Of a DNA stretch of 64,000 nucleotides, positions 1 through 7,482 are shown one piece after another. Every line of letters starts with the position of its first letter. The first letter of the stretch is position 1. Below the pieces are notes generated by a model that had not been told where the DNA came from, did not search any database, and was given only the letters and a program-made list of their open reading frames with translations. This stretch comes from DATCKG01 sp036562385 (GTDB lineage: Bacteria; Bacillota; Sulfobacillia; Symbiobacteriales; Symbiobacteriaceae), in NCBI GenBank assembly GCA_036562385.1, contig DATCKG010000112.1, forward strand, positions 1-64,000, in the 5' to 3' direction. The position numbers and the translations under genes are program-made.

Positions 1-331
1 ACTTCTGCCGGGTCAGCTGCGCCTCTCGACGCAGGTTACCAGCGTTGCTGGCGTCCCGGCAGACCTCCCCGGGTAAGAGCACTGACTTTCGCCCCGTACC
101 CGCCCCATCTACTGCACCACCCTTTGGCAGCCCGGGGTTTCACTGTGTGTTGCCAGCTCACCCAAGTGGTACAGCCTCATATGGGGTTCGTGTTCCTCGG
201 GTCGTGGCTTTGCCTCCGGCTTCCTTCGGATTCCGTCTCACGACGGACACCCTTGCCTTTGGCTAGCGAACTCGTGCTGCCTCGCCCGCAGCGGACTTAC
301 ACCGCTAAGTCAGCGCCCATGCCGGGCGCAC
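1..331 (-). mobile_element. 5' part of a group IIC intron, running off the window start
   Basis: Read on the minus strand, the element begins at 331 with GTGCGCCCGGCATGGGCGC, the typical 5' end of bacterial group II introns. Further blocks match my memory of the Oceanobacillus iheyensis class C intron: AAGGGTGTCCGT (near 243-254), GAGGAACACGAAC and CATATGAGGC (near 174-198), and CTTACCCGGGGAGGTCTG (60-77). These cover domain I and the following small domains. The reverse transcriptase/maturase frame, if there is one, and catalytic domains V and VI would lie below position 1. The insertion point is 4 nt past the 3' side of the lutC terminator stem, the usual target of class C introns. The comparison is from recall, not from an alignment. 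Confidence 0.88.
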
Positions 332-335
332 AACG

Positions 336-368
336 AACCGCCCCGGGGCGCCGTGCCCCGGGGCGGTT
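336..368 (-). terminator. lut operon terminator and intron target hairpin
   Basis: A perfect 14-bp inverted repeat (336-349 pairing with 355-368, 5-nt loop) lies 13 nt after the lutC stop. On the minus strand the 3' arm ends in GGTT followed by CGTT, where a U-tract would be expected, and the intron starts immediately after. The intron has therefore displaced whatever T-rich tail followed the stem. Confidence 0.85.
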
Positions 369-381
369 GCTGTTAGTTCTC

Positions 382-951
382 TCAGTGCACCAACACCACC
401 AGCACCTCGCGGGGGCCGTGGGCCCCCCGGACCAGCGAATGCCCGATGTCGGCGGTGCGGCTGGGGCCGGTGACCCACTGCAGGGCGCTGGGCATGGCTC
501 CGGTCCGGGCCTGTTCGCTCAGGACCCGGAACAGGGCCGCAGTGTCAGGCAGCAGCCGGTCGGCCTTCAGCAGGGCGATGTGCAGGGGGGGCAGGAGGTG
601 GGTGACCCGGGGGCGCCCGGGCCCCGCCATCAGGACCAGGGTTCCCGTCTCCGCCACGCCCCAGTCGGCGCTGGTCACGCCGGCGCCGGCCCGGGCTGCC
701 GCGCGCCGCACCGCGGCCGGGTCAATGCCGGCAGGGGGTACAAACCACTGGATGCCGGCCCGCCGGACGGCCGCCCCGACGCCCAGTTCCTGCAGCCAGG
801 GGTCCGACCAGGCCACCACCTCGGTGACGCCCCGGGCCGTGAGGGCCCGGACCACCGCCTCGGCGGCCCCGGCCCCTCCCCGAACCACCACCAGTTCACA
901 AGCCAACGCGGTCAGGACCTGGCGAAACCGGCCTTCCAGGGTCATCCCCAT
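382..951 (-). CDS. lutC: Lactate utilisation protein C (LUD domain)
   Basis: This 189-residue protein belongs to the LutC/YkgG LUD-domain family. It is the third subunit of the LutABC complex that oxidises L-lactate to pyruvate in the cytoplasm. Visible family features are the SADWGVAETGTLVL stretch near residue 95 and the LLPPLHIALL motif near residue 120. It is the last gene of lutA-lutB-lutC. The ATG at 951 gives a 56-bp overlap with the end of lutB; a downstream GTG in the VVVRGG segment would shorten this, so the start is not certain. It is followed by the terminator hairpin and then the group IIC intron. Confidence 0.88.
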   Translation of the reverse strand: MGMTLEGRFRQVLTALACELVVVRGGAGAAEAVVRALTARGVTEVVAWSDPWLQELGVGAAVRRAGIQWFVPPAGIDPAAVRRAAARAGAGVTSADWGVAETGTLVLMAGPGRPRVTHLLPPLHIALLKADRLLPDTAALFRVLSEQARTGAMPSALQWVTGPSRTADIGHSLVRGAHGPREVLVVLVH

Positions 952-2401
952 CCCCCTCCTCCTGCAGTTCGGCCCAGCGGGCGTGAAACGGCTTCACCGC
1001 CGGCGCCGGAAAATCCCGGCCCTGCCCCCACCGGGCCAAGGGGCCGGGGAACCAGGCGAGGTACCCATCCCGGGCCGCGGGCATGGCCAGGCGGGAGGCC
1101 AGCCAGGTGGAGGCACGGTAGCGGGCCGGGTCAGACCAGGCCCAGGCCCAGAGCCGGAACAGCCACTGCTCTGCCTCGGAAAAGCCAGGCAGCGGCATGG
1201 CGGGATCCGCCGGCTCCGGGGCCTCGGGCACCGGCACGCCACGGGCCCGATCGGCCCGAAGTTCCAGGATCAGCCGGTGCAGCGGCACCTGCACCGGACA
1301 GGTTTCGGTGCAGAGGCCGCACACCGAGCAGAGATCCGGCAGTTCCCAGGCCTCCCCGCCCCTGAGCAGCGGCGTGATCACCACGCCGATGGGCCCGCTG
1401 TAGGTGGAGCCGTAGGCATGTCCCCCCACCTGGCGGAAGACCGGGCAGGCATCCAGGCAGCCCCCGCAGCGGATGCACCGCAGCGCGTCCTGATACTTGC
1501 TGCCCAAAAGGCGCGACCGGCCGCCGTCCAGGACCACCACGTGCAGTTCCTCCGGGCCGTCCACCTCCCCGTCCCGGCGCGGCCCGGTGATGGCGGTGAC
1601 GTAGACCGTCATGTTCTGCCCGGTGCCCGCCCGGGGCAGCAGGGTGATGAGCGGTTCCAGGGACGCCCAATCGGGGACCAGCTTTTCCAGCCCCATCACC
1701 ACGATCATCACCCGGGGCAGGCTGGTGGTGAGGTCCGCATTCCCCTCGTTGGTCACCAGCACGATGGAGCCCGTCTCCGCCACGGCGAAATTCGCCCCGG
1801 TGATGCCCACCTCCGCGGACAGGAACTTGCTGCGCAGCCTCCGGCGGGCCAGGGCGGTCATGGCCTGCGGATCCACAGGCACTTCTTCCCCCAGGCTCCG
1901 CCGGAACACCTCGGCCACGTGCTCCTCGCTCAGGTGGATGGCCGGAGCGGTGATGTGAGAGGGCGGTTCCCCCTTCAGCTGCATGATGTACTCGCCCAGG
2001 TCGGTCTCCACCACCTCGACCCCGGTCTCGGTCAGGGCCTGCCGGAGGCCGATCTCCTCGGTCACCATGGACTTGGCCTTCACCACCAACCGGGCGCCGA
2101 CCTGCCGGACGATGGCCAGCACCTGCTGTACGGCCTCCGCCCCGTCCGCGGCAAAGTGAACCTGTCCACCCACCCGCCGGACGTTCTCCGCAAACTGGCG
2201 GAGGTACCGCTCATGGTGATTCAGGGCCTCATCCCTGGCTGCTCTGGCCCGCTCCCGTAGAGACTGGAGGCGTCTCTCCGCGGTGAGGCGCCGCCACTGC
2301 TGCACGGTGGCCTGATGGCCGCCCCAGGTGGCGGTGGCGCTGGCCCTGCGCTTCTCGGTGTTTGCAAGCTCCGCTTTCACCCGCTCCCGCAGCCCGCTCA
2401 C
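896..2401 (-). CDS. lutB: Lactate utilisation iron-sulfur protein B
   Basis: This 501-residue protein has an N-terminal LUD domain (about residues 60-290), two 4Fe-4S cysteine sets (CIRCGGCLDACP near residue 308 and CSVCGLCTETCP near 355) and a C-terminal DUF3390-like tail. That architecture is the LutB/YkgF family, the electron-transfer subunit of the LutABC lactate oxidation complex. The gene starts at an ATG overlapping the lutA stop by 4 nt (ATGA), which indicates translational coupling. Its 3' end runs 56 bp into lutC. Length is slightly above the usual 470-480 residues because of an arginine- and glutamate-rich start. Confidence 0.93.
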   Translation of the reverse strand: MSGLRERVKAELANTEKRRASATATWGGHQATVQQWRRLTAERRLQSLRERARAARDEALNHHERYLRQFAENVRRVGGQVHFAADGAEAVQQVLAIVRQVGARLVVKAKSMVTEEIGLRQALTETGVEVVETDLGEYIMQLKGEPPSHITAPAIHLSEEHVAEVFRRSLGEEVPVDPQAMTALARRRLRSKFLSAEVGITGANFAVAETGSIVLVTNEGNADLTTSLPRVMIVVMGLEKLVPDWASLEPLITLLPRAGTGQNMTVYVTAITGPRRDGEVDGPEELHVVVLDGGRSRLLGSKYQDALRCIRCGGCLDACPVFRQVGGHAYGSTYSGPIGVVITPLLRGGEAWELPDLCSVCGLCTETCPVQVPLHRLILELRADRARGVPVPEAPEPADPAMPLPGFSEAEQWLFRLWAWAWSDPARYRASTWLASRLAMPAARDGYLAWFPGPLARWGQGRDFPAPAVKPFHARWAELQEEGDGDDPGRPVSPGPDRVGL

Positions 2402-3210
2402 CGCGCTCCCCCCTTCACCGGATCGGCGCTGCTGGCCGGCCGTTTGTCATAGGCAGAGCCGCCGGCATTGCCCGGCCGGGTGGCTTGCTCCAGCAGTTCG
2501 GCCAGGTGCATCACCCGGGCGGTTTTCCCCAGCCGCCGGAGCCGCCCCTGCAGGTGGATGAGGCACGCCGCGTCAGCCCCCACCAGGTACTCGGCACCGG
2601 TGGCCTCAAAGTCCGCCAGTTTGTCGTCGGCCATGGCCTCCGCCACCTCCGGCATCTTGACGGAGAAGGTGCCCCCGAAGCCGCAGCAGAGGTCCGCCCG
2701 CTCCAGGGGCCGCCGCCGGAGCCCCTCGATCTGGTCCAGCAGGATGAGCGGCTCTGACCGCACCCCCAGTTCCCGGGTCATGTGGCAGGAGTGGTGGTAG
2801 GCCACCGTCGCGGGGAAGCGGGCGCCCAGGGCCCGGAGGTCCACCCTCAGCACCTTCACCAGGAACTCGCTCAGTTCGTACGTCCTGCCGGCCAGGCGGC
2901 GGGCCGCCGCCTGCCGCTCCGGCTGATCCGCAAACAGCGTGGGCCAGACGGTGCGGATCATGGCCGCACAAGAGCCGGAAGGGGTCACCACATACTCATC
3001 CTCGCTGCCGGAGAGTGCCTCCAGGGTGCAGGCAGCCACCCGGGCCGCCTCCTCCCGGTACCCTGCGTTGAAAGCCGGCTGCCCGCAGCAGGTCTGTCCC
3101 TCCGGAAAGGAGACCTGGCAGCCCAGGCGCCGGAGGAGCCGCACCGTGCTGACCGCCACCTCGGGCCAGAGGATGTCCACCACACAGGTGGCAACAAGCG
3201 ACACCCGCAT
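2398..3210 (-). CDS. lutA: Lactate utilisation protein A (CCG-domain Fe-S oxidoreductase)
   Basis: LutA carries two cysteine-rich CCG domains, seen here as CCGQP near residue 48 and CCGFGG near residue 180. It is part of the LutABC L-lactate oxidase. I place the start at the ATG at 3210 because GGGGGTG lies just upstream on the minus strand; an ATG eight codons earlier has no such site. This gives 270 residues, about 30 more than typical LutA. The extra length is a C-terminal tail rich in Ala, Gly and Pro. It precedes lutB with a 4-nt overlap and follows the aminotransferase gene by about 70 nt. Confidence 0.92.
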   Translation of the reverse strand: MRVSLVATCVVDILWPEVAVSTVRLLRRLGCQVSFPEGQTCCGQPAFNAGYREEAARVAACTLEALSGSEDEYVVTPSGSCAAMIRTVWPTLFADQPERQAAARRLAGRTYELSEFLVKVLRVDLRALGARFPATVAYHHSCHMTRELGVRSEPLILLDQIEGLRRRPLERADLCCGFGGTFSVKMPEVAEAMADDKLADFEATGAEYLVGADAACLIHLQGRLRRLGKTARVMHLAELLEQATRPGNAGGSAYDKRPASSADPVKGGAR

Positions 3211-3279
3211 CCCGCTTTCGCACCCCCATATCAATCAGGGGCCTTCCGCAGCCGCGGACAGGCCCCGCACAACGCCGCT

Positions 3280-4464
3280 TTATTGACGCAGCACTTTCGC
3301 CAGCAAGGCCACGCCCTCCTGCAGCGCCTCCGACGGGAGGTAACTGAAGGAGAGGCGCAGGCAGTCCTGCCCCGGGCCCTCTTCGAAGAAGAAGTACTTG
3401 CCCGGCACGTACGCCACCCCCGCCTCCAGGGCCCGGGGCAAGAGGGCCGCCGTGTCCACCCCCGGCGCCCGGAGCCACACGAAAAAGCCGCCCCGGGGCT
3501 CGGTCCACGAAACCCCGGCGGGCATCTCCCGCTTGAGGCTGGCCAGCATGACGTCCCGCCGCTCCCGGTACGCCTTCCGCAGGGCGGCCACCCGGGCCTC
3601 CATGTCGACGCCGGAGAGGTACTGCGCGGCCACCGCCCAGGCGAAGGGATGGTCCAGATCCTTCTTGAAGACGGCCATGGCCGAGAGCAGAGCCGGCTCC
3701 GCGACCGCCCAGCCGATGCGCAGGCCGGGGGCCACCACCTTGGAAAGGGACCCCACGTGGATCACCCGGCCCCGGGTGTCCAGGGCCTTCAAGGGCACCG
3801 GCGGGGGGCCGAAGGAAAGCTCCCCGTAGGCGTCGTCCTCCAGGATCAGAAAGTCGTAGGTCTCGGCCAGTTCCAGCAGGCGCCGCCGGCGGCTTAACGA
3901 GAGCACCGCCCCGGTGGGGTTTTGAAAGGATGCCACGGTGTACAGCAGTCTGGGCAGGGGCTTCCCCTTCCGCCGCCGGCGCTGGAGGTCCTCTTCCAGA
4001 AGGTCTACCTGCAAGCCCTCTTCATCCACCGGGTACCCGACGATGTGGGCCGTGTAGTTCCGGAAGATCTCCAGGGCCTCCATGTAGGTGGGGGCCTCCA
4101 CCGCCACCAGGTCCTCAGGGCCCAGCAGCGCCCGAGCCGCCAGGTCCAGGGCCTGGGCGGCCCCAGCGGTCACCAGCAGCCCCTCCGGTGCCACCCTAAG
4201 CCCCCGGGCCGTGAGGCGGGCTGCCAGCAGCGCGGCCAGTCGCTGCATGGAAGGGCTGCCCAGGTAGTGGAAGGGAAGATCCCCCTCCGCGGCCACCAGG
4301 TCCCGGACGGCCCGGGCCAGGTCCTCCGCGGGCACCGATTCGGGAAAGGGATACCCGGCGCTGAGCCGGATGACACCGGGCGGCAGGGGCGGCATCCAGG
4401 ATCCCGGCGGCGGATAGGACAGAGCGTTGTGCACCGCCGGAGGAAAGAACCGGGTCAGATCCAC
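3280..4464 (-). CDS. PLP-dependent class I/II aminotransferase (LysN/2-aminoadipate type)
   Basis: This is a 394-residue fold-type I aminotransferase. The PLP lysine lies in GSLSKVVAPGLRIGW (about residue 239), the NPTG motif is in SFQNPTGAVLS, and the LEDDAYGEL segment carries the aspartate that pairs with the pyridine ring. The family resembles the LysN / MocR-catalytic-domain aminotransferases, which act on 2-aminoadipate, kynurenine or branched and aromatic amino acids; the substrate cannot be read from the sequence. The GTG start is 3 nt after the stop of the amino-acid ABC ATPase gene, so the aminotransferase is very probably co-transcribed with the transporter and may act on the imported amino acid. 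Confidence 0.85.
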   Translation of the reverse strand: MDLTRFFPPAVHNALSYPPPGSWMPPLPPGVIRLSAGYPFPESVPAEDLARAVRDLVAAEGDLPFHYLGSPSMQRLAALLAARLTARGLRVAPEGLLVTAGAAQALDLAARALLGPEDLVAVEAPTYMEALEIFRNYTAHIVGYPVDEEGLQVDLLEEDLQRRRRKGKPLPRLLYTVASFQNPTGAVLSLSRRRRLLELAETYDFLILEDDAYGELSFGPPPVPLKALDTRGRVIHVGSLSKVVAPGLRIGWAVAEPALLSAMAVFKKDLDHPFAWAVAAQYLSGVDMEARVAALRKAYRERRDVMLASLKREMPAGVSWTEPRGGFFVWLRAPGVDTAALLPRALEAGVAYVPGKYFFFEEGPGQDCLRLSFSYLPSEALQEGVALLAKVLRQ

Positions 4465-4467
4465 GGC

Positions 4468-5190
4468 CTACAACACCTTCCGGAGGAAGGCCCGGGTCCG
4501 TTCCTCCCGGGGTTCCCGGAAGATCTGCTCCGGGGGCCCTTCCTCGATAATGCGGCCTTCGTCCATGAAAATCACCCGGTGAGCTACTTCCCGGGCAAAG
4601 CCCATTTCATGGGTGACCACCATCATGGTCATCCCCTCCTGGGCCAGCTGCTTCATGACGCCCAACACCTCGCCCACCAGTTCCGGATCCAGGGCGGAGG
4701 TCGGCTCGTCAAAGAGCATCGCCTTGGGCTGCATCGCCAGGGCTCGGGCGATGGCCACCCGCTGCTGCTGGCCGCCGGAGAGATGAGCGGGATAGGCGTT
4801 GGCCTTCTCCCGGAGGCCCACCTTGGCCAGAAGATCCAGGGCCAGGGCCTCTGCCTCGTCCCTTTTCATCCCCTTGACCTTCATGGGCGCCAGGGTGATG
4901 TTCTGCAGCACGGTCATGTGGGGGAACAGGTTGAACCGCTGAAAGACCATACCCAGCTCCTGGCGGACCCGGTCCAGCTCCTTTCCGCCTTTGGGAACCT
5001 TTTCACCGGCCACGTAAATTTCACCGGCGGTGGGCTCCTCCAGGCGGTTGATGCACCTCAGCAAGGTCGACTTGCCGGAGCCGGAGGGGCCGATCACCAC
5101 CACCACCTCGCCGGGGCGCACGTGCAGGTCGATGCCCCGCAGGACGTGGAGGTTGCCGAAGCGCTTTTCAAGACCATGGATTCTAATCAC
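4468..5190 (-). CDS. Polar amino-acid ABC transporter ATP-binding protein (GlnQ/HisP type)
   Basis: The ATPase has Walker [10 protein letters not shown] near residue 36, signature LSGGQQQR, Walker [12 protein letters not shown] and a switch histidine in VVTHEMGFA. These are standard for polar amino-acid uptake ABC ATPases, and the length of 240 residues is typical. I choose the GTG at 5190 ([12 protein letters not shown]) because AGGAGG lies 10-15 nt upstream; a longer frame adds an unlikely leader. The gene overlaps the permease stop by 8 nt. It powers the permease encoded just upstream at the inner face of the membrane. Confidence 0.9.
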   Translation of the reverse strand: MIRIHGLEKRFGNLHVLRGIDLHVRPGEVVVVIGPSGSGKSTLLRCINRLEEPTAGEIYVAGEKVPKGGKELDRVRQELGMVFQRFNLFPHMTVLQNITLAPMKVKGMKRDEAEALALDLLAKVGLREKANAYPAHLSGGQQQRVAIARALAMQPKAMLFDEPTSALDPELVGEVLGVMKQLAQEGMTMMVVTHEMGFAREVAHRVIFMDEGRIIEEGPPEQIFREPREERTRAFLRKVL

Positions 5191-5839
5191 TGGCCTGCAG
5201 CCTCCTTTCCAGCACGCCGGCAAGACGCGAGAGCGTCAGGGTCATGATCAGATAGATCAAGGCGGCTGCGATGTAGAGCGGGAAGCTGCGGAAAGTCCGG
5301 CTGCCGATGAGCTGGGCCGTCCGGGTCAGTTCCACCAGGGCGATGGCCGACACGAGAGAGCTTTCCTTGATGAGGGCCACCAATTCGTTGACCAGGGGCG
5401 GAATCACCCGCTTGAAAGCCTGGGGCAGAATCACGTACCGCATGGCCATGCCCCGGGACATGCCCAGGGAACGGGCCGCCTCCATCTGCCCCTTGTCAAT
5501 GGACTGGATGCCGCCGCGAATGATCTCGGCCACGTAAGCGCTGGAGTTGATGCCGATGGTGATCACCGCTGCGGGAAACTCGTCGAAGGATACGCCCAAC
5601 AACTGCGGCAGGCCGAAGACCACCAGCAACAGCTGGGTATACAGCGGAGTCCCCCGGATCACTTCCACGTAGACGCCCAGCAGGGCGGAGAGCCAGCGGA
5701 TCCCGGAGGTCCGGCCCAGGCCGATCAGAGTGCCCAGCAGGATCCCCATGCCGCCGGACAGGCCTGCGATCTTCAGGGTCATGAGGGCGCCCTTCAGCAG
5801 AAGGGGCAGGCTCTCCCATACAAGCTGCAGATCTTTCAT
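5183..5839 (-). CDS. Amino-acid ABC transporter permease (HisM/GlnP family)
   Basis: This 218-residue integral membrane protein has about five hydrophobic segments. The cytoplasmic EAA loop is visible as [26 protein letters not shown] sequence near residue 130. It matches the His/Glu/Gln/Arg/opine permease family. Only one permease gene is present, so the transporter would be a homodimer. It lies between the binding-protein gene and the ATPase gene and is preceded by an intercistronic stem-loop. Confidence 0.9.
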   Translation of the reverse strand: MKDLQLVWESLPLLLKGALMTLKIAGLSGGMGILLGTLIGLGRTSGIRWLSALLGVYVEVIRGTPLYTQLLLVVFGLPQLLGVSFDEFPAAVITIGINSSAYVAEIIRGGIQSIDKGQMEAARSLGMSRGMAMRYVILPQAFKRVIPPLVNELVALIKESSLVSAIALVELTRTAQLIGSRTFRSFPLYIAAALIYLIMTLTLSRLAGVLERRLQASD

Positions 5840-5866
5840 CTTAACACGCTCCGTAAACGGAACAGC

Positions 5867-5887
5867 GGGGGCGGTGGATCCGCCCCC
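5867..5887 (-). terminator. Intercistronic stem-loop between binding-protein and permease genes
   Basis: GGGGGCGG (5867-5874) pairs perfectly with CCGCCCCC (5880-5887) across a 5-nt loop. There is no U-tract, so it is more likely a 3'-end stabiliser or partial terminator that keeps binding-protein mRNA above permease mRNA. Confidence 0.55.
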
Positions 5888-5925
5888 AGTGCCTGTTCCT
5901 GTGGGTGATCAAACGTACGGATTCC

Positions 5926-6705
5926 TTACTTGAACCACTTCAGCATCAACTGCTCGAGTTCACCGCTGGCTTTCAGGTCTGCCAGGACCTGGTTGACAAA
6001 CTGGGTCAGGTCCGGCGTGTCCTTGCGCAGCGCATACGCGGTCTCCTTGGTGGGGGTTTCCAGGACGATCTCCAGATTGGGATCCTGTTCGATGAAAGCC
6101 TTGGCCACCACGGTGTGGAGGAAGACCGCGTCAGCCTGCCCGGCGCTCACAGCGGCAGCGGCTTCGGTGAAGAGGTTGTACTTCTTCACGTTGACGCCGC
6201 CCAGTTCATCAAGAATGTCTGCGTGAATCGTGCCCGCCTGCACAGCCACGGTCATGCCCTTCAGGTCCTCCAGGCTGCTCAGGGACAGGTTCTTGTCCTT
6301 GCGGGCCACCACGGCATCGGTGCCGCCGATGTACGGATCGGAGAAGTCGACGACTTCCTTGCGCTCATCGGTAATGGTCACGCCGGCGGCCATGATGTCG
6401 AACTTACCGGCCTTGAGCGCCTCGATCAAGCTGTTGAAGTCCATCTGGACGATCTCCAGCTCGACGCCCAGCCGCTCGGCGACTTTCTGCATCACGTCGA
6501 TGTCGAAGCCGACGACGTTGTTGTTCTCATCCAGGGTCTCAAAGGGAGGATAATCCGGGGAGGTACCGATAACCAGTTTGCCTTCTTTCTTGATGCGATC
6601 GAGGGTCGGAGTGTCGGACGCGGACGGCTGCGAGGCACCCCCACAACCGGCCAGAACGAAGAGAGCCAGGACGACAGCAGCGATGGGCTTCAGAAAATGC
6701 TTCAT
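5926..6705 (-). CDS. Amino-acid ABC transporter substrate-binding lipoprotein
   Basis: This 259-residue protein has a signal peptide and lipobox (LAGC, residues 18-21), so it is anchored outside the membrane. The mature part starts near IKKEGKLVIGTSPDYPPFE and contains GFDIDVMQKVAERLG, the hallmarks of SBP_bac_3 binding proteins for polar amino acids. It is the first gene of a set with permease, ATPase and aminotransferase. A palindrome like an ArgR box overlaps its promoter, which suggests arginine or a related amino acid as ligand; that is inference from the operator, not from binding residues. Confidence 0.88.
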   Translation of the reverse strand: MKHFLKPIAAVVLALFVLAGCGGASQPSASDTPTLDRIKKEGKLVIGTSPDYPPFETLDENNNVVGFDIDVMQKVAERLGVELEIVQMDFNSLIEALKAGKFDIMAAGVTITDERKEVVDFSDPYIGGTDAVVARKDKNLSLSSLEDLKGMTVAVQAGTIHADILDELGGVNVKKYNLFTEAAAAVSAGQADAVFLHTVVAKAFIEQDPNLEIVLETPTKETAYALRKDTPDLTQFVNQVLADLKASGELEQLMLKWFK

Positions 6706-6735
6706 GACGCTCCCCTCCGGTGTGGTCTGTACTGT

Positions 6736-6769
6736 TGTATAATTATACAGCCGTTTGCATGTTTGTCCA
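6736..6769 (-). promoter_or_regulatory. Promoter with an ArgR-like palindromic operator
   Basis: On the minus strand a -35-like TGGACA (6764-6769) and a -10 TATAAT (6742-6747) are separated by 16 bp. The -10 lies inside a perfect 14-bp palindrome, TGTATAATTATACA (6736-6749). The palindrome resembles ARG-box half sites of Firmicute ArgR/AhrC. A repressor bound there would block RNA polymerase. The operator identity is inferred. Confidence 0.6.
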
Positions 6770-6797
6770 CCCTGCAGGAGGACTCACTATTCCGACT

Positions 6798-7310
6798 CTA
6801 TTCCGCCCGCACCAACCCCAAGTATCGATCGTGGCGATCGTCCCGGCACTCCCAATAGGGTCCGGTGAGAAAGGCCGGATAGACCGGCTCCGGCAGCGCA
6901 CGTAGTTCCTCCCGGGTAAACCACCGCACCTCCCGCCGGGGGCCGTCCACGTCCTGGATGTACCAGGCCCGCCACGGACGATCCGCCGGCCCTGCCGGCT
7001 GAACGCGCGGCGCCGGTTCCGGATGTTCCGCGAGGGCCCGGGCAGCAAAGGCCACCTCGATGACGTGCTCCCGTCCTCCGGCCGGCCGGAATTCCTGCAG
7101 ATACACCAGCGGCCCGACCTCCACCGGCAGCCCCGCCTCCTCAGCCGCCTCCCTGACCGCCGCCTCGGGCAGCGACTCGCCGGGATCGAGGGTTCCCCCC
7201 GGCGGCACCCAGGCCCGGCCGCTGCGGCTTCGGCACAGCAGCAGTTCCCCGGCGCTGTTCTGGATCAGCACCCGGGCCACGGCCCGGAGTCCCTGCCATG
7301 TTTCGTGCAT
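6798..7310 (-). CDS. Nudix hydrolase
   Basis: This 170-residue protein contains a complete Nudix box, starting GGTLDPGES and ending REAAEEAGL, near residues 38-60. The two glutamates of the REAAEEAG core bind the divalent metal for hydrolysis of a nucleoside diphosphate linked to another group. The substrate is not predictable: there is no ADP-ribose- or ApnA-specific motif I can recognise. The start ATG has an AAAGAGGTGG ribosome site. It is a single gene between the amino-acid transporter promoter and the end of the sugar operon. Confidence 0.87.
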   Translation of the reverse strand: MHETWQGLRAVARVLIQNSAGELLLCRSRSGRAWVPPGGTLDPGESLPEAAVREAAEEAGLPVEVGPLVYLQEFRPAGGREHVIEVAFAARALAEHPEPAPRVQPAGPADRPWRAWYIQDVDGPRREVRWFTREELRALPEPVYPAFLTGPYWECRDDRHDRYLGLVRAE

Positions 7311-7482
7311 ACGACCACCTCTTTCGCTGGCGGTGACGGGTCCATGATACCATGAACCGGCAAGCCCGGGGCCATCCCGCCGACATGCTCACATGCGCAG
7401 GTGACACAAACGGGCGCCCGGCCTGCCTGAACCGGCAGCGCCGGACGCCTTCTGACGTGCTCATTTCTTGATGCAAGGAAGG

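Noticed and set aside
45..266. Short frames at the window start
   Set aside because: They lie in the structured RNA part of the group IIC intron, where the nucleotide motifs, not the reading frames, are conserved.
446..2260. A 604-codon open frame on the plus strand opposite lutB and lutC
   Set aside because: It is a high-GC antisense shadow. The minus strand encodes well-conserved LutB and LutC with complete cluster motifs, and the plus frame gives low-complexity Arg/Pro/Gly sequence without a ribosome site.
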